Source: Enterococcus_E cecorum_C
Lineage (GTDB): Bacteria > Bacillota > Bacilli > Lactobacillales > Enterococcaceae
Direction of reading: 5' to 3'
Assembly: GCF_052119425.1 (NCBI RefSeq)
Contig: NZ_JBQKFH010000038.1
Span: 1-22,834, forward strand
Length of the DNA stretch: 22,834 nt
The notes under the pieces are model-generated. The model saw only the letters and a program-made list of their open reading frames with translations. It had not been told where the DNA came from and did not search any database. A program made the position numbers and the translations under genes. Of this stretch, positions 7,656 through 14,753 are shown in pieces (within the stretch, counting starts at the first letter, position 1; each line of letters opens with the position of its first letter).

Positions 7656-9200
7656 TTATTTTAACACTATCCAAACACCCGACTTAGTTGAGCCTTTTCT
7701 GGTGATTCTTCCCCTTTCTTTTAGAAGATTAATATTGTACTTCACTCCACTAATTGAAGATCCAATCCTTTCTGCGAGTTCCTTGATTGTAATATGAGGA
7801 TTTGCACTCATCAAGTCAATAATTTGCTTACTCATGGAAGTTTCTTTTCCAATTTCTAGGCTAGTTTCTAGGCCAGTTTCTAGGCCAGTACTAGCCAAGA
7901 AATGCTCCTTTAAGAATTCAGGCTGAATATAAATAATTGCATTTGTATAATTTCCTAAATCGTCATTTGGTAAAAAGACAATTTCAGGGGAAAGATTGGC
8001 TTCCATGGCTTCTTTTGCCCTTCTGATTCCAGAACCATATGATTCAATCAAATCTAAAGCATAAAACATATCTTTTAATTCTTTATTCAGGTACTGTCTT
8101 TTATCAAAACTTCTCTCCTTATTCAAGGCCTCGATTGTAACCGGAGGAAGTGGACGGTTGGGATTTACAAAAGAGATTCTATCTTTATAAACATAGATTC
8201 CAACATATTCATTCTCATCGTACTCTTTGTGTAAAATAGCATTTGTTGCTAATTCTTCAAACGCTGAAACAGGATAGTTATAGATGATCTTATGTTCCAT
8301 GCGATCTGGATAACGTAAAGTATAAGAACGCATGATATTGTCTTGAAAATAGCGAACAATCTGCTTTGCTTGTAACCATACTGGAGCATCGAATGTTGTT
8401 CTCTCCATCTTGTCTGTTCCATCAATTTCACGAATGATTTCTACTTGCGCATTGGGAATAAAGCGATTTGGTTTTTCACAAAACATCAAAACAGCAAAGT
8501 TTTTTGCTCTAAACCCACCATATTCACTTTCATCAATTAATCCTAATGCCTTTGCCATTTCTAATTTAGAAAGATTTCTAAGATCCTCTTTGGCTTCTGT
8601 CAGAGTAAGATATTCTTTCATATATTCATAGCTCAAATCATCAAGCGTAGCTGTTTTATTTAAACTTGAACTGAAATTAAAATTCGCAAATTTCTTTAAT
8701 AGCTCAAATTCTTCTGTAGTATTGGGCAGCTTTGAATCTCTTGAAACTCGAATATATCTTCCAGATTTAAGCCCAATCTCCTTATTCTTTTCAGCTTTCT
8801 CGGTCGTTTGACATGGTCCTTTTACGCTTGGCTCAACAGCAATGACAATATAGTATTCATCATCAATCATATCTTGAACAAGCTGATAGCTAATTTTAGG
8901 CGTGATATAGGAAAGTAATGATTTAAGCTGATTTTCAATACTCTCAATCATTGCTTCTTTAATGCCGGAGATTGGACGCTTTGGGATTGCCTTTTCTTTT
9001 GTTTCTTTATCATCCACTTCCTCTACACCAATAAAAATCAGTCCAATCTCATTATTCATGTAATTGTTTGCAAAAGCACATGCTGTTTTTAAGATTTTAT
9101 CTTTAAAGTGAGCTGATTTCTTATATTCGATATAGCTATTTTCAAGCACCCGTTTTTCTAAAATATCATGAGCCATCCTCTGTATATCAGAACGCTGCAT
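7656..9200 (-). CDS. AlbA_2 / GHKL ATP-binding putative transcriptional regulator
   Basis: The 514-aa protein has three parts. An N-terminal AlbA_2 (Schlafen-like) domain spans about residues 18-150, with ENSYIEYKKS and NNEIGLIFIGVEE. A GHKL-type ATPase domain (HATPase_c_4) lies at about 290-415, with FEELATNAILHKEYDE as the N-box and ESYGSGIRRA as a glycine-rich lid. A C-terminal winged helix covers about 455-510 (IDLMSANPHITIKELAERIG). This is the COG2865-type family, often found in accessory regions and sometimes linked to phage defence or stress regulation, but no function is established here. A GLET/SLE repeat sits in the linker to the winged helix. The ATG has an AGGTGAGGTG ribosome site. 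It is a single-gene unit with its own extended -10 promoter and terminator, inserted in the otherwise conserved yacL-gltX backbone. Confidence 0.85.
   Translation of the reverse strand: MQRSDIQRMAHDILEKRVLENSYIEYKKSAHFKDKILKTACAFANNYMNNEIGLIFIGVEEVDDKETKEKAIPKRPISGIKEAMIESIENQLKSLLSYITPKISYQLVQDMIDDEYYIVIAVEPSVKGPCQTTEKAEKNKEIGLKSGRYIRVSRDSKLPNTTEEFELLKKFANFNFSSSLNKTATLDDLSYEYMKEYLTLTEAKEDLRNLSKLEMAKALGLIDESEYGGFRAKNFAVLMFCEKPNRFIPNAQVEIIREIDGTDKMERTTFDAPVWLQAKQIVRYFQDNIMRSYTLRYPDRMEHKIIYNYPVSAFEELATNAILHKEYDENEYVGIYVYKDRISFVNPNRPLPPVTIEALNKERSFDKRQYLNKELKDMFYALDLIESYGSGIRRAKEAMEANLSPEIVFLPNDDLGNYTNAIIYIQPEFLKEHFLASTGLETGLETSLEIGKETSMSKQIIDLMSANPHITIKELAERIGSSISGVKYNINLLKERGRITRKGSTKSGVWIVLK
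7851..7886. repeat. Three 12-bp tandem repeats inside the AlbA_2 gene
   Basis: Three consecutive 12-bp units of the form (A/G)GTTTCTAGGCC, the first slightly diverged, encode a GLET/GLET/SLEI run in the linker before the winged helix. The unit is a multiple of three, so copy-number change would alter linker length without breaking the frame. Confidence 0.8.
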
Positions 9201-9232
9201 TATAGTTCACCTCACCTTTATATTTTTGTTTA

Positions 9233-9241
9233 ATTATAACA
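9233..9241 (-). promoter_or_regulatory. Extended -10 promoter of the AlbA_2 gene
   Basis: On the minus strand TGTTATAAT provides a perfect TATAAT with the extended TGn, about 33 nt upstream of the start codon. No good -35 box is seen at the usual distance, which fits an extended -10 promoter or one needing an activator. Confidence 0.6.
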
Positions 9242-9267
9242 TTTCTTTGTATCTATTGCTATTTTTT

Positions 9268-9292
9268 TCACAATAACGAAGGGTTGTTGTGA
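9268..9292. promoter_or_regulatory. Inverted repeat upstream of the AlbA_2 gene, possible operator
   Basis: TCACAATAAC (9268-9277) faces GTTGTTGTGA (9283-9292) across 5 nt: nine Watson-Crick pairs and one G-U. It lies about 30 nt upstream of the -10 box of the AlbA_2 gene, where a regulator, perhaps its own winged-helix product, could bind. Confidence 0.45.
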
Positions 9293-9362
9293 AAGTGAAA
9301 ATCAAAAATATAACAAGGAAAAAATCGTAAAAATATTGACACATACTTGTTTTGGATAATGA

Positions 9363-9391
9363 TTGGAAAAAGTGCATAAAAATGATAGGAT
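9363..9391 (+). promoter_or_regulatory. Candidate promoter for the small membrane protein gene
   Basis: TTGGAA, a 17-nt spacer and TAGGAT lie just upstream of the gene at 9425. A better -35 box, TTGACA near 9337, has no well-placed -10 box (a GATAAT is only 14 nt away). The exact start site is uncertain. Confidence 0.35.
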
Positions 9392-9424
9392 AGATACAAA
9401 GCTTTTACGAAAGAAGTCTTAGTC

Positions 9425-9694
9425 ATGATAGAAAAACTTTGCTATGTATGCATGATAGTACTGCTAATCATCCTACAATTGATGCAGGTTCTCCCAATCG
9501 CCGGTTTTTTCCTGGCTTTTGGTGTTTTAGCACTTATCTTAGCCATGCGCATCGGTATTTTCCATCAAACGCAATTGGCATTACTCGTGAATGAAAACAT
9601 GCCGGCCCAACTTCAGCAACAGCGCAGGAAGCAAACAGCTATTTTGGCACTGTTACTGGCTGTTCTCTTTTTTGTGCTAGCTTATATTATCTAA
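9425..9694 (+). CDS. Small hydrophobic membrane protein, unknown function
   Basis: The 89-aa product is mostly hydrophobic: two close membrane segments in residues 7-45 (YVCMIVLLIILQLMQVLPIA, then FFLAFGVLALILAM), a polar, basic middle (QLQQQRRKQT) and a third segment at 70-88. I do not recognise a family. The start is ATG 9425 with only a weak AAAGAAG ribosome site; a candidate promoter lies just upstream. It sits immediately before the parS site and 68 nt before a GNAT gene, with no terminator between, so it may be co-transcribed with that gene. Confidence 0.6.
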   Translation: MIEKLCYVCMIVLLIILQLMQVLPIAGFFLAFGVLALILAMRIGIFHQTQLALLVNENMPAQLQQQRRKQTAILALLLAVLFFVLAYII

Positions 9695-9696
9695 AA

Positions 9697-9712
9697 TGTT
9701 TCACGTGGAACA
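9697..9712. promoter_or_regulatory. parS: parS chromosome partition site (ParB/Spo0J binding)
   Basis: TGTTTCACGTGGAACA is the reverse complement of TGTTCCACGTGAAACA, which fits the parS consensus TGTTNCACGTGAAACA at every fixed position. It lies in the short gap between two genes, not in coding sequence. ParB loads at such sites, spreads, and recruits SMC condensin. In Firmicutes parS sites cluster around the replication origin. Confidence 0.93.
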
Positions 9713-9762
9713 ATTAAAACAATCGATACGCACTAAGACATCACAAAAAATGAAAAGGAATC

Positions 9763-10239
9763 ATGAGCATACAAATATTTGAACTAGACCAGCGTGATAC
9801 GTACCTTCAACCCATTGTTCAATTATGGGAGGCAAATGTGAAGGTTACGCATACTTTTTTAACGAAAGAAGCAATTCAAAACATTAAACAATATGTCCCT
9901 CAAGCTGTAGAACATGTGCAGCACCTTTGTATTGCATTATCCGAAAAAGGGGAACTACTCGGTTTTATCGGTGTTGCAGATCAGCGTTTGGAAATGTTGT
10001 TTATTCAAGTCAATGCGCGCGGTCAAGGCATCGGCAAACAGTTGCTAAGGTATGCGATAAAAAACTTTGCCGTCAAGGAATTAACCGTTAATGAACAAAA
10101 CCCACAGGCAATTGGTTTTTATGAACATCTTGGCTTTGTAACCTATAAGCGCACCGACCTAGACGAAGAGGGGCAGCCTTATCCATTGTTATACATGAAA
10201 CTTGCAACAAACCATGAAAACGAGCGCCATTTCTCGTAA
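9763..10239 (+). CDS. GNAT-family N-acetyltransferase
   Basis: The 158-aa protein shows the GNAT fold: a LGFIGVADQRLEMLFIQVN strand pair, the acetyl-CoA pyrophosphate loop ARGQGIGKQLL near residue 88 and the C-terminal NEQNPQAIGFYEHLGF motif. It resembles the YjaB type of small acetyltransferases. The acceptor substrate cannot be told from sequence. The ATG has AAAAGG about 6 nt upstream. It may be read together with the small membrane protein before it; gltX has its own promoter just downstream. Confidence 0.85.
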   Translation: MSIQIFELDQRDTYLQPIVQLWEANVKVTHTFLTKEAIQNIKQYVPQAVEHVQHLCIALSEKGELLGFIGVADQRLEMLFIQVNARGQGIGKQLLRYAIKNFAVKELTVNEQNPQAIGFYEHLGFVTYKRTDLDEEGQPYPLLYMKLATNHENERHFS

Positions 10240-10246
10240 TTTTCAC

Positions 10247-10275
10247 TTTACTATTTTCACGTTTGGGGGTACAAT
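10247..10275 (+). promoter_or_regulatory. Candidate sigma-A promoter of gltX
   Basis: TTTACT (10247-10252), a 17-nt spacer and TACAAT (10270-10275) precede the gltX ATG by about 58 nt. The -35 box matches at four of six positions and the -10 box at five of six. Confidence 0.5.
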
Positions 10276-10333
10276 TTTAGCTGTATACTAAATTGAAACT
10301 TGTATAAAAATTTTTGTAAAGGATGAACAGAAT

Positions 10334-11791
10334 ATGTCAAAAATACGCGTAAGATATGCTCCAAGTCCAACTGGGCATCTACACATTGGGAATGCTCGTA
10401 CTGCGTTATTTAACTATCTGTATGCACGTCACAATGGCGGCGACTTCATTATCCGTATTGAAGACACAGATTTAAAACGCAATATCGCGGATGGAGAAAA
10501 GAGCCAATTAGAAAACTTAGACTGGTTAGGAATGAACTGGGATGAGTCTGCTCAAAAACCAGGGAAAGTAGGTCCTTACCGTCAATCTGAGCGTAAAGAA
10601 ATCTATCAACCTTTAATTGACCAACTACTTGCTAGCAACTTGGCTTACAAATGCTATTGTACGGAAGAAGAGCTAGAAGCTGAACGTGAAGCTCAACGTG
10701 CACGCGGCGAAATCCCTCGCTATGCTGGCACTTGTGCACACTTAACACCAGAAGAACAAGCGCAAAAAGAAGCACAAGGCATCAAACCAGTGATTCGTTT
10801 CCGTGTACCAAAAAATCGTGAATACCGTTTTGATGATATCGTAAAAGGTGAAATCGTCTTTGAATCAGACAATGTTGGTGGCGATTTTGTTATTCAAAAA
10901 CGTGATGGCATGCCAACTTATAACTTTGCCGTGGCAGTCGATGATCACATGATGGGCATCACACATGTATTACGTGGCGATGACCATATTGCCAACACAC
11001 CAAAACAATTGATGATTTACGAAGCATTTGGTTGGAAACCACCAAAATTCGGTCATATGACACTCATCATCAATAGCGAAACCGGTAAAAAATTAAGTAA
11101 ACGTGACGAAACAATTCTACAATTTATCGAACAATATCGTGATTTAGGTTACCTACCAGAAGCGATGTTTAACTTTATCGCGCTTTTAGGTTGGTCTCCA
11201 GTGGGCGAAGACGAAATCTTTAGCCAAGAACAATTAATCGAAATGTTTGATCCAAATCGTTTGAGTAAGTCACCAGCGGCTTTTGATGCGAAGAAATTAG
11301 AATGGATTAACAACCAATACATGAAGAAAATGGATCTTGACCGTTTAACTGAAATGTGTGTTCCATTCTTGCAAAAAGCTGGCCGTATTAAAGAAGAGCT
11401 ATCAGCTGAAGATTTAGCTTGGGTGAAACAATTAGTCGCTTTATATCAACCACAAATGAGCTATGCAGCCCAAATCGTGGAAGTTTCTGAATTATTCTTC
11501 ATCGAACACCCTGTTTTAGATGAGGCAGCAAAAGAAGTGCTAGCAGGTGAAACAGTCCCAACTGTCTTAGCCGCCTTCAAAGCACAATTAGAAGCGATGG
11601 AAGAAGTAACAAGTGACAATGTTCGCGCAGCTATCAAAGCCGTCCAAAAAGAAACTGGCGTCAAAGGTAAGAACTTATTCATGCCAATTCGTGTCGCTGT
11701 TTCTGGACAAATGCACGGACCAGAATTACCAGACACTGTGGCTTTATTAGGTAAAGAAAAAGCCTTAAATCATTTAAATCAAGTCTTATAA
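10334..11791 (+). CDS. gltX: Glutamyl-tRNA synthetase
   Basis: GltX charges tRNA-Glu and, in Firmicutes lacking GlnRS, usually also mischarges tRNA-Gln for the GatCAB route. The 485-aa class I synthetase has the HIGH-type motif (HIGN, residues 17-20) within APSPTGHLHIGNARTA, the KMSKS-type motif KLSKR at 253-257, and a zinc-binding region in the CYC...YAGTC stretch near 107-134. The length is normal. The ATG has AAAGGATG about 8 nt upstream. The cysteine T-box leader begins right after its stop with no terminator between, so gltX read-through can feed cysES as in Bacillus. Confidence 0.98.
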   Translation: MSKIRVRYAPSPTGHLHIGNARTALFNYLYARHNGGDFIIRIEDTDLKRNIADGEKSQLENLDWLGMNWDESAQKPGKVGPYRQSERKEIYQPLIDQLLASNLAYKCYCTEEELEAEREAQRARGEIPRYAGTCAHLTPEEQAQKEAQGIKPVIRFRVPKNREYRFDDIVKGEIVFESDNVGGDFVIQKRDGMPTYNFAVAVDDHMMGITHVLRGDDHIANTPKQLMIYEAFGWKPPKFGHMTLIINSETGKKLSKRDETILQFIEQYRDLGYLPEAMFNFIALLGWSPVGEDEIFSQEQLIEMFDPNRLSKSPAAFDAKKLEWINNQYMKKMDLDRLTEMCVPFLQKAGRIKEELSAEDLAWVKQLVALYQPQMSYAAQIVEVSELFFIEHPVLDEAAKEVLAGETVPTVLAAFKAQLEAMEEVTSDNVRAAIKAVQKETGVKGKNLFMPIRVAVSGQMHGPELPDTVALLGKEKALNHLNQVL

Positions 11792-11799
11792 TCTCAAAC

Positions 11800-12019
11800 A
11801 CGAAGAACAGGCGAAGTAATCTGTAGCGTTTTAAAGAGAGGTTGCGGTTGGTGGAAGCAATCAAACAAGCAGATGAAATGCACCTGGGAGTGGTTTTAGC
11901 CCAAACTAAAAACGGTAAAATAGACCGTTATCTATTTAAGGCAGAAAATTTCTGTGAATAAAAGTGGAACCACGCCAAACAAGCGTCTTTTAACCAAACA
12001 AAACGGTTAAAAGACGCTT
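11800..12019 (+). promoter_or_regulatory. T-box leader, predicted cysteine-specific, controlling cysES
   Basis: All T-box landmarks are present in order: an AGAGAG box (11835-11840) in the Stem I region, a specifier segment GAAATGCACC with TGC at 11879-11881 (cysteine codon), the T-box sequence AAGTGGAACCACG (11962-11974) whose bulge pairs with the uncharged tRNA end, and a competing terminator. A UGC specifier fits the downstream cysE-cysS genes. Uncharged tRNA-Cys is expected to stabilise the antiterminator and allow transcription. The leader starts directly after gltX, and no separate promoter was identified. Confidence 0.92.
11981..12019 (+). terminator. T-box-controlled terminator
   Basis: AAGCGTCTTTTAACC (11981-11995) pairs perfectly over 15 bp with 12005-12019 across a 9-nt loop. 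It is followed by TATTTAATT, a broken T tract. It competes with the T-box antiterminator formed around 11962-11974. Confidence 0.88.
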
Positions 12020-12029
12020 ATTTAATTAT

Positions 12030-12164
12030 AAGGATGTGAAGCGGGTCGGTCAGCTCCAAGCAGCTAAGGTTTCCGGGATGTCAGGAAAATCCATTATATC
12101 TTAAGATTTTCCTAGACAGGCCGGCTTAGATGCACAGGAGCTACCCGCTGAACACAGATTAAAA
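12030..12164. repeat. Structured intergenic repeat, type 2, copy 2
   Basis: The unit starts AAGGATGTGAAGC and ends GAACACAGATTAAAAC. It pairs AGCTCC with GGAGCT, CTAAG with CTTAG, and GTC-GGAAAATC with GATTTTCC-GAC. Compared with 5295-5427 the hairpin plan is kept while paired bases differ in a compensatory way. It lies between the T-box terminator and cysE and so is part of the cysES leader RNA. Confidence 0.8.
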
Positions 12165-12165
12165 C

Positions 12166-12300
12166 AAGGATGTGAGGTAGCTTGCTCAGACATGAGAAAA
12201 TTCGTGTGCTTACCTACCGCTGAGAAAATCGGATGAAAGGAGATTTTCACAAGCGGGAGGGCGAATTTTCAAAATGTCTAGCTACCGAACACAGATTACA
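12166..12300. repeat. Structured intergenic repeat, type 1, copy 2
   Basis: It abuts the previous unit and is nearly identical to 5158-5292 in its first 40 and last 45 bases. The middle has diverged but still pairs: CCGCT (12217-12221) plus GAAAATC with GATTTTC plus AGCGG (12252-12256). It ends GAACACAGATTACA. Confidence 0.85.
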
Positions 12301-12302
12301 CC

Positions 12303-12336
12303 AAGGATGTGAGGCGACTCAATCAGCCACGAGCGG
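12303..12336. repeat. Truncated third copy of the intergenic repeat
   Basis: AAGGATGTGAGGCGACTC followed by AATCAGCCACGAGCGG resembles the left end of the type 2 units. The rest is missing, replaced by the A-rich sequence leading to the cysE ribosome site. Confidence 0.55.
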
Positions 12337-12428
12337 AATGTTATTTTTTTAGCTCCTTGTTTGTTGTCGCGTTTCATGAAGAAGAGATACATAAAATAGT
12401 TGAAAAAATAAAAGAAAGAAGGGATTCT

Positions 12429-12962
12429 ATGGGATGGATGAAAGAAGCGATTGCCGCAACCAAGCGTAATGATCCTGCTGCGCGTACTACTTTGGAAATT
12501 GTCCTGACTTATCCAGGATTTCATGCGTTATTTTGGCATCGGTGGGAACACTTCTTATACCGTCACCATCTTTATCTATTAGCCCGTATGCATGCTCAGA
12601 TGACACGCTTTTTTACCGGAATCGAAATTCATCCTGGTGCTGTCATTGGCAAAGGCGTATTTATCGATCACGGCATGGGCGTAGTAATCGGTGAAACAGC
12701 AGAAGTCGGCGATAATGTGACGCTCTTTCACGGAGTCACACTTGGCGGTACGGGTAAAGACTGTGGGAAACGACATCCAACGGTCAAGGATGGTGCATTG
12801 ATATCTGCCCATGCGCAAATTTTAGGCCCCGTCGTGATTGGTGAAAATAGTAAAATCGGTGCTTCATCAGTCGTTTTACAAGATATTCCAGCCAATGCCA
12901 CCGCGGTTGGTGCACCAGCCAAAATAGTTCGATTAAATGGAAAGAAGGTAGCTCATGATTAA
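12429..12962 (+). CDS. cysE: Serine O-acetyltransferase
   Basis: CysE transfers acetyl from acetyl-CoA to serine, giving O-acetylserine for cysteine synthesis. The 177-aa product is the short bacterial form: a helical N-terminus, then a left-handed beta-helix of hexapeptide repeats (IHPGAVIGKGVFIDHGMGVV onward) with the catalytic Asp-His pair at D80-H81, the VTLGGTG turn, and the RHPT histidine at H116. A longer upstream frame exists from 12309, but it begins inside a repeat element. ATG 12429 has GAAGGG 6 nt upstream and yields the normal family N-terminus MGWMKEAIAA. Expression depends on the upstream T-box. Its last 8 nt overlap cysS (ATGATTAA), indicating translational coupling. Confidence 0.96.
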   Translation: MGWMKEAIAATKRNDPAARTTLEIVLTYPGFHALFWHRWEHFLYRHHLYLLARMHAQMTRFFTGIEIHPGAVIGKGVFIDHGMGVVIGETAEVGDNVTLFHGVTLGGTGKDCGKRHPTVKDGALISAHAQILGPVVIGENSKIGASSVVLQDIPANATAVGAPAKIVRLNGKKVAHD

Positions 12963-14361
12963 AATATATAACACATTAACGAGACAAAAAGAAACGTTTA
13001 AACCAATAGAAGCTGGCAAGGTCAAGATGTATGTCTGCGGTCCAACCGTTTATAATTACATTCATATCGGAAACGCCCGCAGCAGTATCGCTTTTGATAC
13101 GATTCGCCGTTATTTTGAATATCGCGGTTATGAAGTCAATTATGTATCCAATTTTACCGATGTGGACGATAAAATTATTAAAGCAGCCAAAGAAATGCAA
13201 ATCACTGCACCTGAAGTGGCCCAACGCTTTATCGATGCCTTCAAAGCCGATACTCATGCGCTAAATATCAAAGAAGCAACCTTGAATCCACGCGTTATGG
13301 ATCACATTGAAGATATTATTGATTTTGTGCAAGTGTTGGTAGAAAAAGGCTATGCTTATGAATCGAATGGCGATGTGTATTACCGCACCCGCAAATTCAA
13401 AGACTATGGAAAATTAAGTGACCAATCCATCGATGAATTAGAAATCGGTGCTAGTCAACGTACCGGTAGTGAACAAGCCCAAAAAGAAGATCCACTTGAC
13501 TTTGCGTTATGGAAAAAAGCCAAAGAAGGCGAAATTTCTTGGGATTCACCATGGGGGCAAGGTCGTCCTGGTTGGCATATCGAATGTTCTGTAATGGCGA
13601 CCAAGCATTTAGGTGATACCATCGATATTCACGGGGGCGGCCAAGATTTGGAATTTCCACACCATGAAAATGAAATTGCCCAAAGTGAAGCGAAGACTGG
13701 CCATCCTTTTGCAAATTATTGGATGCATAATGGGTTTGTGACCGTTGGCGAAACGCAAGAAAAAATGAGTAAATCGCTTGGCAACTTTGTGACGGTTCAT
13801 GAGATTATTCAAGAAATTGATCCACAAGTACTGCGCTTCTTCATGGCGACTACCCAATACCGTCGTCCAATCTGCTATAGTGAAAAAACATTACAAGAAG
13901 CAGAAAATAACTTACAAAAACTAAAAACAGCCTTGGAAAATGCGCAATTTAGATTAGATAATGCGAAAGATGAACTAGCTAACGATGCCATTCATTTAGA
14001 TGAACTAGCGAAATTAGAAGATCAATTTGTTACTGAAATGGACGATGACTTCAATGCCGCCAATGGAATCACTGTGGCCTATGAATTGGCTAAGTGGTTG
14101 AACGTTTATGCGAATAATGAAGAAGTTTCAAAACCAGTACTCCAACAAGCAATCCAACAATTACAGGGGTGGTTAGGCGTTTTTGGTATTGAATTTAACC
14201 AAGAATTATTAGATGATGAAATCGAAAAATTAATTGAAGAACGCAATCAAGCACGGAAAGAACGCAACTTTGCCCGTAGTGATGAAATTCGCGATTTGCT
14301 CAAAGCACAAGGCATTATTTTAGAAGATACTGCCCAAGGAACGAGATGGAGAAAAGGCTAA
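12955..14361 (+). CDS. cysS: Cysteinyl-tRNA synthetase
   Basis: CysS charges tRNA-Cys. The 468-aa class I enzyme carries the HIGH-type motif HIGN (37-40), KMSKS (270-274) and the zinc ligands C28, C211, H236 and E240. The C-terminal EERNQARKERNFARSDEIRD segment is typical of the anticodon-binding end. It overlaps cysE by 8 nt and the mrnC start region by up to 16 nt, so it belongs to one tightly packed operon under the cysteine T-box. Confidence 0.98.
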   Translation: MIKIYNTLTRQKETFKPIEAGKVKMYVCGPTVYNYIHIGNARSSIAFDTIRRYFEYRGYEVNYVSNFTDVDDKIIKAAKEMQITAPEVAQRFIDAFKADTHALNIKEATLNPRVMDHIEDIIDFVQVLVEKGYAYESNGDVYYRTRKFKDYGKLSDQSIDELEIGASQRTGSEQAQKEDPLDFALWKKAKEGEISWDSPWGQGRPGWHIECSVMATKHLGDTIDIHGGGQDLEFPHHENEIAQSEAKTGHPFANYWMHNGFVTVGETQEKMSKSLGNFVTVHEIIQEIDPQVLRFFMATTQYRRPICYSEKTLQEAENNLQKLKTALENAQFRLDNAKDELANDAIHLDELAKLEDQFVTEMDDDFNAANGITVAYELAKWLNVYANNEEVSKPVLQQAIQQLQGWLGVFGIEFNQELLDDEIEKLIEERNQARKERNFARSDEIRDLLKAQGIILEDTAQGTRWRKG

Positions 14362-14753
14362 TGAAAGATTTTGAACAATTAAACGGCCTGGCTTTGGCGT
14401 ATATGGGCGATGCGATTTATGAGGTGTATATCCGCGAGTACTTATTAAATCAAGGAAAGACGCGTCCCAATCAGTTGCACCATACTGCGACTAAATACGT
14501 TTCGGCTAAAGCGCAGGCAAAGTTGATGCAAGCCATGCTAGATGCTGAACTGTTGACCGAAAAAGAAGTCGATTTCTATCGTCGGGGGCGCAACAGCAAG
14601 AGTCATACCAGTGCAAAAAATGCCGATATCTTAACTTACCGCATCTCGACGGGGTTTGAAGCATTGATGGGCTATCTGTATTTAACCAAGCAAATAGAGC
14701 GAATGGAAGAACTCATCCAATGGTGTATTAGAAAAACAGGAGGCGAATCATGA
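14346..14753 (+). CDS. mrnC: Mini-ribonuclease III
   Basis: MrnC is a single RNase III catalytic domain without the double-stranded RNA-binding domain; it matures 23S rRNA in Bacillus. The 135-aa protein has NGLALAYMGDAIYEVYIRE, containing the signature acidic residues (GDAIYE), RRGRNSKSHTSAKN in the middle, and FEALMGYLYL near the C-terminus. Two starts are possible: ATG 14346 with AAGGA 5 nt upstream, or ATG 14361 overlapping the cysS stop (TAATG) with GGAG 9 nt upstream. The reading frame is the same and only five residues differ. It overlaps rlmB by 4 nt (ATGA). Confidence 0.95.
   Translation: MEKRLMKDFEQLNGLALAYMGDAIYEVYIREYLLNQGKTRPNQLHHTATKYVSAKAQAKLMQAMLDAELLTEKEVDFYRRGRNSKSHTSAKNADILTYRISTGFEALMGYLYLTKQIERMEELIQWCIRKTGGES

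Noticed and set aside
9337..9360. TTGACA followed by GATAAT as the main promoter of the 89-aa gene
   Set aside because: The spacing is only 14 nt, too short for a normal sigma-A promoter; kept only as a remark under the better-spaced candidate.
12309..12428. Longer cysE start giving 40 extra residues
   Set aside because: The extension begins within a repeat element, lacks a ribosome site and is not part of the family N-terminus; ATG 12429 fits both.
13031..13857. Several 77-93 codon frames opposite or within cysS
   Set aside because: They are shadows of a conserved synthetase gene, with no independent signals.
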